Of a DNA stretch of 64,000 nucleotides, positions 38,192 through 48,700 are shown piece after piece (positions within the stretch are counted from its first letter, which is position 1; each line of letters starts with the position of its first letter). Under the pieces are notes generated by a model. The model ran no database searches, was not told where the DNA came from, and saw only the letters and a program-made list of their open reading frames with translations. The position numbers and the translations under genes are program-made. The stretch is from Streptococcus mitis (GTDB lineage: Bacteria; Bacillota; Bacilli; Lactobacillales; Streptococcaceae). Location: assembly GCF_901542415.1 (NCBI RefSeq), contig NZ_CABEHV010000004.1, forward strand, positions 1,719,501 through 1,783,500, written 5' to 3'.

Positions 38192-38914
38192 ATGGATTTA
38201 GACTATATTGCAAAAACCTTTTTAGAGACCTTAAAAGGGGTACCGACCACCTTGATTATCATGATTGTAGCCATGATCTTAAGTTTTCTACCAGCCTTGT
38301 TTTTAGCTCTGGGACAAATATATAAAGTAAAAGGTGTTCGAACTTTCTCTCTCGTGTATCTAGCTTTTATAAGAGCAACACCTCCGATTTTGCTGATTCT
38401 TTTCTTTTATAGTTTGTTTCCGAGTTTGCTCAATCAATTTCTCAAAAGCATAGGGAGTGATGTTGATATCTTTAAACTCAATCCGATCTATTATGCTTTT
38501 ATTATCTATAGTTTGATGACGACAGGTAGTTTATCAGAAATCTTACGTTCGGCTATTTTGACTGTGGATAAGGGACAATTAGAAGCTGCACAAGCGATTG
38601 GCTTAACCACTAGTCAAGCTTATGTGAGGATTGTTTTTCCACAGGCCTTGCGATCAGCTTTGCCCAATCTGGCTAATCTAGTTATAAATATTGTAAAAGG
38701 AACCTCATTGGTCTTTGTGATGACTATTAAGGATATTACAGCAATTGCCCGTGTTGAAGCATCTTATGGTTATCAGTATTTTGAATCCTATTTTGTGATC
38801 TTTTTACAGTACATTCTTATTTGCGGATTGATTCAATGGGGCTTTTCAATCTTAGAGAAACGCTATATTCGAAGAGAAAAGGGACAAGTAGTGCCCAGTA
38901 CAGGTTTAGCATAG
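38192..38914 (+). CDS. amino-acid ABC transporter permease
   Basis: A 240-residue permease, second subunit of the heterodimer. EAA loop EAAQAIGLTTSQAYVRIVFP (about 132-151), with about five membrane helices. It follows the first permease and precedes the ATPase gene, so all belong to one transporter. Confidence 0.9.
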   Translation: MDLDYIAKTFLETLKGVPTTLIIMIVAMILSFLPALFLALGQIYKVKGVRTFSLVYLAFIRATPPILLILFFYSLFPSLLNQFLKSIGSDVDIFKLNPIYYAFIIYSLMTTGSLSEILRSAILTVDKGQLEAAQAIGLTTSQAYVRIVFPQALRSALPNLANLVINIVKGTSLVFVMTIKDITAIARVEASYGYQYFESYFVIFLQYILICGLIQWGFSILEKRYIRREKGQVVPSTGLA

Positions 38915-38923
38915 GAGGAGACA

Positions 38924-39688
38924 ATGTTACAAGTAGAACATGTTGCAAAAAAATTTGGAAACAGACAAGTCCTAGAGGATGTTAATCTCAAAGTCAACCA
39001 AGGGGATGTGGTTGTAATATTGGGGCCATCTGGATCAGGTAAAACGACTTTTCTCAGATGTCTCAATCATTTAGAAAAAGCAGATAGTGGCTCTTTGAAG
39101 CTTGCTGATAAAGACTACGATCTTGGCAAATTGACCAAAAAAGATATTTTAGAAATTCGCCAGAAGACCGCCTTTGTTTTTCAACATTATAATTTATTTG
39201 CTAATAAAACGGCCTTGGAAAATATTTTGGAGGGCCTGGTGATTGCGCGGAAAATTCCTAAGGAAGAAGCAACCAAACGTGCGGAAGCTGCCTTAGAAAA
39301 AGTTGGTTTACTAGCTTATAAAGATTACTATCCCTCTCAGCTTTCTGGAGGTCAGCAACAACGAATCGGCATTGCGCGTGCCATCGCTGTGAAACCAGAG
39401 GTCATTTTATTAGATGAGCCAACATCGGCCTTGGATCCAGAGTTGGTAGGGGATGTTTTAGATGTTTTAAAACAGTTGGCAAAAGAAGGGGTTACTATGG
39501 TAGTAGTGACTCATGAGATGGGTTTTGCTAGAGATGTAGCCAATCATGTCATTTTTATGGATGGTGGGAAAATTGTTGAAGAAAATAATGCCCATGATTT
39601 CTTTAGTCGTCCAAAAGAAGAAAGAACCAAGCAATTTTTGGCACGAATACTCTCGGATGCGACCTATAGTGTAGAATATATGATTTGA
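38924..39688 (+). CDS. amino-acid ABC transporter ATP-binding protein
   Basis: A 254-residue ATPase of the polar amino-acid class (GlnQ/HisP-like). Walker [11 protein letters not shown]-loop FVFQHYNLF, signature LSGGQQQR, Walker [16 protein letters not shown], switch His in VTHEMGF. It powers the two permeases upstream. Last gene of the accessory operon. Confidence 0.92.
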   Translation: MLQVEHVAKKFGNRQVLEDVNLKVNQGDVVVILGPSGSGKTTFLRCLNHLEKADSGSLKLADKDYDLGKLTKKDILEIRQKTAFVFQHYNLFANKTALENILEGLVIARKIPKEEATKRAEAALEKVGLLAYKDYYPSQLSGGQQQRIGIARAIAVKPEVILLDEPTSALDPELVGDVLDVLKQLAKEGVTMVVVTHEMGFARDVANHVIFMDGGKIVEENNAHDFFSRPKEERTKQFLARILSDATYSVEYMI

Positions 39689-39706
39689 TAGATAGGATTA
39701 TTAGGG

Positions 39707-39748
39707 AAAAATCAATCCCCCGAGCATTGAGGCTCAGGGGATTTTTCT
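39707..39748. terminator. bidirectional terminator between transporter operon and pulA
   Basis: AAAAATCAATCCCCCGAGC, short loop, GCTCAGGGGATTTTT. It can stop both converging units. Confidence 0.85.
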
Positions 39749-39762
39749 ATAGGAGGGCTAGT

Positions 39763-42700
39763 TTAGTTCTCTTTTTTGTTTTTTAGTAAGAAACTGAGAC
39801 CTAGAAGGGCAAGGAGACTAATTCCTGCAAACAGGAGTTTGTGATCGTTTTTGGTTCCTGTATTTGGAAGTTCAGCTTGTTTAGCTAGGGGTGAAGGTGT
39901 ATTGTCTTTGCTAGAGTTTTCTACCGATTCGTTTTGAACCGCCTCTTTTACAGATGATGCTTGTGCTTCTTGTGCGGGTTGTTTAGCGTGTGAATCGGTT
40001 GTAGCTTGGCTAGGTTTATTTTCCGCATCAGCTACTTTGGCATCTGGTTTTGCAGAATCAGGTTTAGTTTGTGGAGCTGGAGTTTGCTGTTCCGGTTTGA
40101 CTACTCGGTTGGACATATTGTCTTGGCTGTTATTTTGACCGTGTTCTTGTTTTAAGCTAGAAAGATCAAATTCTGGTTTTTCTTCCATAGCTGGGGCAAC
40201 AATGGCACCGCCTTGAGAGACTCGAAGAACAGTAGCTGTAAGGGCATTTAATTTCAAGCCTTTTTCAGTCCACTCAAGTCCTTTCGGGTTGGCAATTCCG
40301 ACTGGCCCTGCTTGGTTTTCATCTGCTAAAACTTCAGCATTTCTGAGATGTGCAAAGGCAGTTCCCAAATTAAATTCGCGAGCTTTTTCGTCCGCATTGA
40401 CAAAGACTGCGTAGATATCCCCATTTGGAGCAGTGATTTGGTAGCCAATTACCACGTCCTCTTTTGCCACACCATTTTGGCCTGGAACAGTGATGAGGTG
40501 GACACGGTCTTTGATATCTTGGAGACTCTTAAGTCGGAAGGCATCTGTAGATTGACGAAGGGCAATCAAACCTTTCATATAGTCACGGCTCTTGACATTT
40601 TCAGGATATGCTTTTCCATCTGTAGCCTTAGTCCAGTCAAACTTGTTAATAGCATCACTCGAATCGTAAGAGTCATGGATGAAGTAAGGATAGTCAAATG
40701 GATTGCCGTCCTTATCACGCAACAAGTGAGATTTGTTTGGGACCTTATCCTCTGCTACTGGAGTCTTGTAGGCTGGGTCACGGAATTGTTTGGTACGTCC
40801 GTATTCCTGACCAGAGTGGATAAATGGAGTTCCTTGAGCTGTCAAGACCATGAGGTTTCCAAGTCGCAAACGACGGTGGATTTCAGCATAGTTCTCAGCC
40901 TTGCTTGGGTCTTTTTTGATAGACTGGGCAATGATGTCAAAGAGGGTCAAGTTATCATGGGCTGCGATGTATTGGATAACATCTCCAGGACTATCTGCTT
41001 CAAAGTTGGTTGGTTGAGCAATGAGATTTTTGAAGATAGTGTTGATATCACGCTTGCCACCTGTGATAAAGGCAGGTTGACCTTCGTTTGGATAACCAGA
41101 CTTGAGGTTGTTACGGATGTCGTCTGAGAAGACTGCTACAGTATCGGTATGTTTCATCCAATCTTGGTCAGCAGCTTTAGTAGGCATATTTTCATCACCA
41201 GCATAGGTTCTCCAACCTTCACCCAGCATGATGAGGTTTGGATTGAGGGCGCGTGCAGCCTTGTACGCTTCTTCGATAGAAGCGGCATCATGGTCTCCCA
41301 TCATATCGAAGCGGAATCCATCCACTTTGTAGGTATCAACTAGATATTTGATAGAGTCAACTAGGAGTCGTTTGGCCATATGATGGGTTGTTCCCAAACG
41401 TCCACCACCAAAGCTAGTGCGAGGTGTACCATCAGCATCCATAAAGTGGTAGTAGTTTGGTTCTAAATCTTCAAAGATATCGACTTTAGCTGTATGGTTA
41501 TACACTACATCCAGGATAGCTCCCATGCCACGTTTGTGGATCTCGTTGATGAGGTTTTTAAATTCTGCGATTCGTTTTTCTGGATTTTTAGGATCGCTTG
41601 AGTACATACCAGTCAATGAGAAGTAGTTTTGAGGGTCATATCCCCAGTTATAGTTGCTGTTGCTTGAAGAATAGTCAGACAAGCGTTCATGGTTTTTCAA
41701 TTCATTGACAAAGTAGTAAGACAAGACTGGAAGGAGCTGGATGTGGGTCACACCTAAGTCTTTGAGATAGTCTAGTTTTTCAATAAAGGCTTCAAAGGTA
41801 CCAAATGGTTTGGTCAAGTCTTTTGCAATGGCAGGATCTGAAGTGAAGTCACGCACATGAGCTTCATAGATAACGGCATCTTCACGAGTCTTGAAGTTGT
41901 GAATCTTACCATAAGTTAAGTCTTGAGGTCCTAGTTTAGCTGGATTTACAAAGGCGGCTTTAGCCACTTTATGGGAATCGTCAATCTTAGCATCGTCGCT
42001 ATTCCAAGCAGCGAGGGACTTAGCGTAAGGATCGAGTGCAAGAACCGTTTTACCCTGACGCTCGATTTGGTATTGATAATAGTATCCAGTGAAATCTGTG
42101 ATGCCTAGTTTATTTGTGCTATCTAGAGTTTGTTTCCAAGTTCCTTTTTCCCCTTTTTCAAGAGCGACAGTTCCAACCACTTTTTCAGGGTCATTCTTGT
42201 CGTAGACAACAACAGAAACCTTATCAGCACTTGGTGACCAGAGAGTTAAATCAACCTGTTTTCCATTTTCTTTGAGGTCAGCTCCAAGTTTACCATCATA
42301 GCTGTAAGTCTCATCTTTAAGACGCCAGCTTGTTTTGGTAGTGAATTTGTCAGAGTTGTAGCTAACTGTATAAGGATGTTGTGTGTCAGAGAAATCTCCG
42401 CTGTAGGTCACTTTCTTGCCGGCTTCATCGATTGCGACATCGGTAATAGCTACTTTTTCTCCTAGGTGATTAGTGATGCTAGAGTGCTTGAGGATATCCT
42501 CTTTTTTAGCACCTACAAGTGTTGAAAAGCTACTTTCAATGCTAGAAGTTCCTACGTGTTGGGCTCCTGTCATACGGATATCATGGACATAGTATGGATT
42601 TGTGTAAATCGTTTCGTCATCGTCTTTTAGGAAAATTTGGCTATGGTTTTTCAAATCTGTGAACTTATAATCTTCTTTACGGATTTTCACGTCATCTCCT

Positions 42701-43659
42701 TGCTTGCTTCTGTCTAATAATAAAAATCCAAGGTCTTTAGCTGCATCTTTGAGTGGAATATCGATATAGCGACCGTATTTGCCTGTGGCCGTAAAGTCTG
42801 TTCCGTTAGGCCATTCACCACTACTTGGATTTTTCACATCTCCCCAGTACCAGAGAGATTTCTTGTCATAGTTGCCATCTGTACGGTAGTAGTTGACGCG
42901 AATAGTTCCTGCAGGCTGTGGTTCGTAAGAGAAAACCTTGTGATCTTGGTCCAACCAAGCCTCATTCATCTTTGGTGCCAGTTTTTCTACCGATTTATCA
43001 CCTGTCAGATTTTTTCCAGCTGTATTGTTGATGAGGAAGCTAATTTTCTTGGCTTGTTCTCCCTTTAATTTGACATCTAGGTAATAGCCGTAGTCATCTT
43101 TTTTGGCATCCTTAAAGGACAAGGCTCCGTTAGGCCAATTTTCAGATGGTTTTTCAACATCATCCCAAGTCCATAGTCCTTGACTATCCTTGTTTTCTTC
43201 AGGAAGTTTTTTGACGTGGATACGGAAATAGTTGTCTTCGATTGGCTCTTCTGCCTTAGTTTCAGTCGTTACTGGACTCGTAGAAGTTGTTGGCTCGCTT
43301 GAACGATCTTGCCCAATTTGTGGTGCTGAGTCGGCTGGAGTTGCAGCAGGAGTAGTTATCTCTGTTGCAGGTTTTTCTTCTGTTTTTTCTAGGGAAGCGT
43401 TTGCATTTTTAGGCGAAGAAATATCACTTTCCTTCTTATCAGCGTTGGCTGTTGTATCAGTAAAAGGTTGGGCAAGGGCAGTAGTAGTTTCATTACTAGT
43501 TCCCTTATTATTTGTAGTATTTTCATTGGCTGAGATAGTTGGTGTAACCATGGCAAGCAGAACAAGGCTTGCTCCAATAAGGACAGAACCAGTTCCATTC
43601 TTGAGGGAACGGATGCTGTAAACCATTTTTTTCTCAGTGTGAGATGGTGTTTTTCTCAT
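39763..43659 (-). CDS. pulA: cell-wall-anchored pullulanase (SpuA-like)
   Basis: A surface alpha-1,6-glucan debranching enzyme of about 1298 residues. The start is ATG 43659 behind CAGGAG. It has a YSIRK-type signal peptide (VYSIRSLKNGTGSVLIGAS), a Thr/Pro-rich segment, two CBM41 starch-binding modules (each with a Trp pair near ENWPNG and SGEWPNG), a pullulanase N-terminal domain, and a GH13 core. Catalytic residues lie in GFRFDMMGDHD (nucleophile), MLGEGWRT (acid) and YIAAHDN. The tail has LPNTG, a hydrophobic span and KNKKEN for sortase. It degrades glycogen and starch-like glucans and binds host glycogen. Confidence 0.95.
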   Translation of the reverse strand: MRKTPSHTEKKMVYSIRSLKNGTGSVLIGASLVLLAMVTPTISANENTTNNKGTSNETTTALAQPFTDTTANADKKESDISSPKNANASLEKTEEKPATEITTPAATPADSAPQIGQDRSSEPTTSTSPVTTETKAEEPIEDNYFRIHVKKLPEENKDSQGLWTWDDVEKPSENWPNGALSFKDAKKDDYGYYLDVKLKGEQAKKISFLINNTAGKNLTGDKSVEKLAPKMNEAWLDQDHKVFSYEPQPAGTIRVNYYRTDGNYDKKSLWYWGDVKNPSSGEWPNGTDFTATGKYGRYIDIPLKDAAKDLGFLLLDRSKQGDDVKIRKEDYKFTDLKNHSQIFLKDDDETIYTNPYYVHDIRMTGAQHVGTSSIESSFSTLVGAKKEDILKHSSITNHLGEKVAITDVAIDEAGKKVTYSGDFSDTQHPYTVSYNSDKFTTKTSWRLKDETYSYDGKLGADLKENGKQVDLTLWSPSADKVSVVVYDKNDPEKVVGTVALEKGEKGTWKQTLDSTNKLGITDFTGYYYQYQIERQGKTVLALDPYAKSLAAWNSDDAKIDDSHKVAKAAFVNPAKLGPQDLTYGKIHNFKTREDAVIYEAHVRDFTSDPAIAKDLTKPFGTFEAFIEKLDYLKDLGVTHIQLLPVLSYYFVNELKNHERLSDYSSSNSNYNWGYDPQNYFSLTGMYSSDPKNPEKRIAEFKNLINEIHKRGMGAILDVVYNHTAKVDIFEDLEPNYYHFMDADGTPRTSFGGGRLGTTHHMAKRLLVDSIKYLVDTYKVDGFRFDMMGDHDAASIEEAYKAARALNPNLIMLGEGWRTYAGDENMPTKAADQDWMKHTDTVAVFSDDIRNNLKSGYPNEGQPAFITGGKRDINTIFKNLIAQPTNFEADSPGDVIQYIAAHDNLTLFDIIAQSIKKDPSKAENYAEIHRRLRLGNLMVLTAQGTPFIHSGQEYGRTKQFRDPAYKTPVAEDKVPNKSHLLRDKDGNPFDYPYFIHDSYDSSDAINKFDWTKATDGKAYPENVKSRDYMKGLIALRQSTDAFRLKSLQDIKDRVHLITVPGQNGVAKEDVVIGYQITAPNGDIYAVFVNADEKAREFNLGTAFAHLRNAEVLADENQAGPVGIANPKGLEWTEKGLKLNALTATVLRVSQGGAIVAPAMEEKPEFDLSSLKQEHGQNNSQDNMSNRVVKPEQQTPAPQTKPDSAKPDAKVADAENKPSQATTDSHAKQPAQEAQASSVKEAVQNESVENSSKDNTPSPLAKQAELPNTGTKNDHKLLFAGISLLALLGLSFLLKNKKEN

Positions 43660-43689
43660 AATCATTCTCCTGTAAATGAATTTCTCTAT

Positions 43690-43729
43690 CAGTATAGCAT
43701 GTAGTAAAACAATATGCAAGCGTTTTCCT
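43690..43729 (-). promoter_or_regulatory. pulA promoter with cre site
   Basis: On the minus strand TTGCAT, 17 bases, TATACT with TG before the -10. The sequence ATGCAAGCGTTTTCCT (43714-43729, plus strand) matches the cre consensus except at one position and overlaps the -35, indicating CcpA repression. Confidence 0.75.
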
Positions 43730-43765
43730 GGAATTAAACTAAAAGAAAAATCGCAACAGGTTTTG

Positions 43766-45250
43766 TTACGATTCAGTCAGTCTTTCTTTATGAATTTGTG
43801 AACCCAAAAGGTGGAGGTGGTGAAATAGTTCTGCAGTAGAAAGATTCCGACTACAAATAATTGGTTTCGGACAGTTGGAAACAGGGAAGGTAGTGATCAC
43901 AATATCGTGAGAAATTTGATTGAAAATTGAGAATGAAATAGTAGCTTCTTCCCAAGAATCAAAGAGATAGAGATTATTGCCGTAGTGAGTTAGGGTGTCA
44001 ATTAGATTTTGTGCGTGATGGCTATCCAGATGACTAATGACTAAAACACGTATTTTGGGAAGTTTTTGAAGTAATTGGACTAAAATTCGATGCCCTTGAA
44101 TCGAAAAGGTATAGACAAGTTCTTGTAGCTTAATTTGGTGATTTTCCAGTCCCATCTCAATCAGATAAGATTGGAATTTGTATTGACTTACTTCAAATAG
44201 TTTTGGGAATTCTGCTTGATAATTACTTAAAATCTGGGATTTCTGTCTGTCGAGAGACTGGTTACTGAGTAAATGGAAGAAATCAGATTGGGCAGTGTAG
44301 TGGAGGAGCCAAATCAATTCCTCACGATTTTCAATCTGTAGGTGAAATTCTTTGGCCAGTTCTTCTAGAATTTGGCTCAATAAACGGTAGGATTTTTGAA
44401 TCTGATGAATGTCTCCTAACGCTCCACTACTAGGATTAGTTGCGATTTGAGGAGACTTTACTGGGTTTGAAAATAGCTGTTCCAGTGTTTCTTTTGTCGG
44501 TTCAAAATAGAGCTTTTTAGCTATCTTCTTAATATTTTCTTCAAACTGGGTAATCTGCATGAGAGAGCTGTAGTGACTGGTTAAAAGGGGAGTAGGATTT
44601 TCAATCAAATGACTCTTATTAAAGCGCTCCAGATTGATAGCGAGGATATATTTGATTTGCCGTAAGCTACTGAGGTTGGGTGAAACTTGTTGGGCGTCCA
44701 AAAATAGCTGAATCAAGTGTGTGAGTGATTCTTCAGAAATAGAAGGGAAGGGCCAATCAAGAAAACTGTAACTTTGGCTAAAGTAGTCCAGATAAAAGGT
44801 GCGAATGTCTTCTTCTGCTCCCTCCAAGACTAAAGGAGAAAGTTGGATGTTGACGCTATAGTGTTGTGGAAGTTTAGTGTTGATACGATGAATGATTTCC
44901 TCAATCTGCTCTTGATTAGTGGAAAGTGCCTGACATATTTGCTCAAGCGATTGCCCCTCTTTGAAAAATAACTGGTTCAAAAAAGAATAGGTTTCAGATT
45001 GTTTAAAAATCGCAATCCTAGGATCCAAGGTGTTTTGAAAGTCAAATTGCAATTGAATACCTTTAGTTCTTGATTGTATCAGGAGGTTTGGGAATAATTG
45101 CTCAAGCTTAAAAAGGTGTTCTTGTAATTCTTCTATTGAACAATTCAGCTTCTCAGCCAAGACTGAAAGTGCTATCCAATCATGGTGTTTGGTTAATTCT
45201 TCCAGTAAGAATAGCAAGTCTTGATCAGTTTTAGACAGCAAGATATTCAT
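43766..45250 (-). CDS. Mga-like virulence-type transcriptional regulator
   Basis: A 494-residue protein with the layout of Mga/RofA-like regulators. An N-terminal HTH (about 15-60, IALSVLAEKLNCSIEELQEHLFKL) and a second HTH-like region (about 100-135) are followed by a long alpha-helical PRD-like part and an EIIB-like C-terminus (KIRVLVISHLDSHHAQNLIDTL). Mga PRD domains are phosphorylated by the PTS. I take ATG 45250 behind GGGAGG; nine more residues are possible upstream. It points away from rpoB toward pulA with 106 bases between, and may act on pulA or itself. Confidence 0.75.
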   Translation of the reverse strand: MNILLSKTDQDLLFLLEELTKHHDWIALSVLAEKLNCSIEELQEHLFKLEQLFPNLLIQSRTKGIQLQFDFQNTLDPRIAIFKQSETYSFLNQLFFKEGQSLEQICQALSTNQEQIEEIIHRINTKLPQHYSVNIQLSPLVLEGAEEDIRTFYLDYFSQSYSFLDWPFPSISEESLTHLIQLFLDAQQVSPNLSSLRQIKYILAINLERFNKSHLIENPTPLLTSHYSSLMQITQFEENIKKIAKKLYFEPTKETLEQLFSNPVKSPQIATNPSSGALGDIHQIQKSYRLLSQILEELAKEFHLQIENREELIWLLHYTAQSDFFHLLSNQSLDRQKSQILSNYQAEFPKLFEVSQYKFQSYLIEMGLENHQIKLQELVYTFSIQGHRILVQLLQKLPKIRVLVISHLDSHHAQNLIDTLTHYGNNLYLFDSWEEATISFSIFNQISHDIVITTFPVSNCPKPIICSRNLSTAELFHHLHLLGSQIHKERLTES

Positions 45251-45451
45251 CGCAAACCTCCCTATATATTTATACATATATATTAAAAGAAAAGCCTAGT
45301 AAAGTCAAGAAAAATAGCCTAAGATAAAAAAGTAAAGTTGTGATTTACTATATTTTGTATCGAACTGTTAAACTGAAAATGAAGTTTGCAAAGTAATCAT
45401 TGAATTTAAATTTTTATAGGAAAAGATTTTGTCAAAAAATCGTTAATCCCC

Positions 45452-45480
45452 TTGAAAAATCTAGCTAAATAGGGTATAAT
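45452..45480 (+). promoter_or_regulatory. rpoB promoter
   Basis: TTGAAA (45452-45457), 17 bases, TATAAT (45475-45480). It lies about 255 bases before the rpoB start, leaving a long leader. Confidence 0.8.
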
Positions 45481-45535
45481 ATGAGTAATCATTTGTCGTA
45501 GGTTTTGTCTGAAATATTGTCCAGACAAGGCTCAC

Positions 45536-45590
45536 AGCAGTTAAATCTTCTGGAAAAGTCAGATTTAGCTGCTCTTTTTGTGCTTTTTTT
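45536..45590 (+). terminator. terminator-like hairpin in the rpoB leader
   Basis: AGCAGTTAAATCT (45536-45548) pairs with AGATTTAGCTGCT (45561-45573) with one wobble, followed by CTTTTTGTGCTTTTTTT. As it lies between the promoter and rpoB it should act as an attenuator or partial terminator. Confidence 0.75.
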
Positions 45591-45734
45591 CAGGATTTCG
45601 CGTGTTTGTAACAAAGACTTAAAGATTCTGAAAATTCATCAAGAGGACACGGTGATAGGGGTTTTTAAAACCATATGACGATTAGAAAAGCCTGATTGAC
45701 AAGGCTTGGAACTTATTTACAAAGGAGAATCATC

Positions 45735-48700
45735 TTGGCAGGACATGACGTTCAATACGGGAAACATCGTACCCGTCGTAGTTTTTCAAGAATCAAAGAA
45801 GTTCTTGACTTACCAAATTTGATTGAAATTCAAACTGACTCATTCAAAGATTTCCTAGACCATGGTCTGAAGGAAGTGTTTGAAGATGTATTGCCAATTT
45901 CAAACTTCACAGACACAATGGAGTTGGAATTTGTTGGATATGAAATCAAGGAACCAAAATATACGCTAGAAGAAGCTCGTATTCACGATGCTAGCTACTC
46001 AGCACCAATTTTTGTAACCTTCCGCTTGATCAATAAAGAAACAGGCGAAATTAAAACCCAAGAAGTTTTCTTTGGTGATTTCCCAATCATGACTGAAATG
46101 GGTACTTTCATCATCAATGGTGGTGAACGTATCATCGTATCTCAGTTGGTCCGCTCACCAGGTGTTTACTTTAACGATAAAGTTGATAAAAACGGTAAAG
46201 TGGGCTACGGTTCAACTGTTATCCCTAACCGTGGAGCTTGGTTGGAACTTGAAAGCGACTCAAAAGATATCGCCTACACTCGTATCGACCGTACTCGTAA
46301 GATTCCATTTACGACATTGGTTCGTGCGCTTGGTTTCTCAGGTGATGATGAAATCTTTGATATCTTTGGTGATAGCGAATTGGTTCGCAACACTGTTGAA
46401 AAAGATATCCACAAGAACCCAATGGACTCTCGTACAGACGAAGCCTTGAAAGAAATTTACGAACGCCTTCGTCCAGGTGAGCCTAAGACTGCTGAAAGCT
46501 CACGTAGCTTGCTTGTGGCTCGTTTCTTTGACCCACGTCGTTATGACTTGGCAGCTGTCGGTCGTTACAAAATCAATAAAAAACTCAATGTTAAAACACG
46601 TTTGCTCAACCAAACCATTGCGGAACCATTGGTAGACCCTGAAACAGGAGAAATCTTGGTAGAAGCTGGTACAATCATGACTCGTAGCGTGATTGAAAGT
46701 ATTGAAAGCCATTTGGATGGTGATTTGAACAAGATTGTTTACATTCCAAATGATGCAGCCGTTGTGACTGAGCCAGTTGTTCTTCAAAAATTCAAGGTTG
46801 TTGCTCCAACTGATCCAGACCGTGTTGTAACTATTATTGGTAATGCTAATCCAGATGACAAGGTTCGTATCGTCACTCCTGCAGATATCCTTGCTGAGAT
46901 GAGCTACTTCCTCAACTTGGCTGAAGGACTTGGGCGTGTAGATGATATCGACCACCTTGGGAACCGTCGTATCCGTGCGGTTGGTGAATTGCTTGCCAAC
47001 CAAGTACGTTTGGGACTTTCTCGTATGGAACGTAATGTCCGTGAACGTATGTCTGTTCAGGACAACGAAGTTTTGACACCGCAACAAATCATCAATATCC
47101 GTCCTGTAACAGCTGCTGTTAAAGAATTCTTTGGTTCATCACAGTTGTCACAGTTCATGGACCAACACAACCCACTTTCTGAGTTGTCTCACAAACGCCG
47201 TTTGTCAGCCTTAGGACCTGGTGGTTTGACACGTGACCGTGCTGGATATGAAGTACGTGACGTGCACTACACTCACTACGGCCGTATGTGTCCAATCGAG
47301 ACACCTGAAGGACCTAACATTGGTTTGATCAATAACTTGTCATCTTACGGACACTTGAACAAATATGGTTTTGTTCAAACACCATACCGTAAAGTTGACC
47401 GTGAAACAGGTATTGTTACTAACGAAATCGTTTGGTTGACAGCCGATGAAGAAGATGAATTTACTGTAGCACAGGCTAATTCTCGTCTGAATGAAGATGG
47501 AACATTTGCTGAGAAAGTTGTCATGGGACGTCACCAAGGGGTCAACCAAGAGTATCCAGCTAATGTTGTTGACTACATGGACGTATCACCAAAACAGGTA
47601 GTTGCCGTTGCGACAGCATGTATTCCTTTCTTGGAAAACGATGACTCCAACCGTGCCCTCATGGGAGCCAACATGCAACGTCAGGCTGTGCCATTGATTG
47701 ATCCAAAAGCGCCTTACGTTGGTACTGGTATGGAATACCAAGCAGCCCACGATTCTGGAGCGGCTGTGATTGCCCAGTATGATGGTAAAGTTACTTACGC
47801 AGATGCTGATAAGGTAGAAGTACGCCGTGAAGATGGTTCATTGGACGTTTACCACATCCAAAAATTCCGTCGTTCAAACTCAGGTACTGCTTACAACCAA
47901 CGTACGCTTGTTAAAGTTGGCGATGTCGTTGAAAAAGGCGACTTTATCGCTGACGGACCTTCTATGGAAAATGGGGAAATGGCGCTTGGACAAAACCCAA
48001 TCGTTGCCTACATGACTTGGGAAGGTTACAACTTCGAGGATGCCGTTATCATGAGCGAACGCTTGGTTAAAGACGATGTCTACACATCTGTCCACCTTGA
48101 AGAATACGAATCAGAAACGCGCGATACAAAGCTCGGGCCTGAAGAAATTACGCGTGAAATTCCAAACGTTGGTGAAGATGCCCTTAAAGACCTTGACGAA
48201 ATGGGGATTATCCGTATCGGTGCTGAGGTTAAAGAAGGCGATATTCTTGTAGGTAAAGTAACACCTAAGGGTGAGAAAGACCTTTCAGCTGAAGAACGTC
48301 TCTTGCACGCTATCTTCGGAGACAAGTCTCGTGAAGTACGTGACACTTCTCTTCGTGTACCACACGGTGCCGATGGTGTCGTTCGTGATGTTAAAATCTT
48401 TACCCGTGCAAATGGAGACGAGTTGCAATCAGGTGTTAACATGCTGGTTCGCGTCTACATCGCTCAAAAACGTAAGATCAAGGTCGGAGATAAGATGGCC
48501 GGACGTCACGGAAATAAAGGGGTTGTCTCTCGTATCGTTCCTGTAGAAGACATGCCTTACCTTCCAGACGGAACTCCAGTCGATATCATGTTGAACCCAC
48601 TTGGGGTGCCATCACGTATGAATATCGGTCAGGTTATGGAGCTCCACCTTGGTATGGCAGCCCGTACTCTTGGTATCCACATTGCAACACCAGTCTTTGA

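Noticed and set aside
39763..43719. Longer pullulanase start at 43719
   Set aside because: The extra 20 residues precede the YSIRK signal peptide, read across the promoter, and lack a ribosome binding site. The ATG at 43659 has one.
47160..47230. Rifampicin-resistance changes in rpoB
   Set aside because: The key Asp and His positions in [14 protein letters not shown] are wild type.
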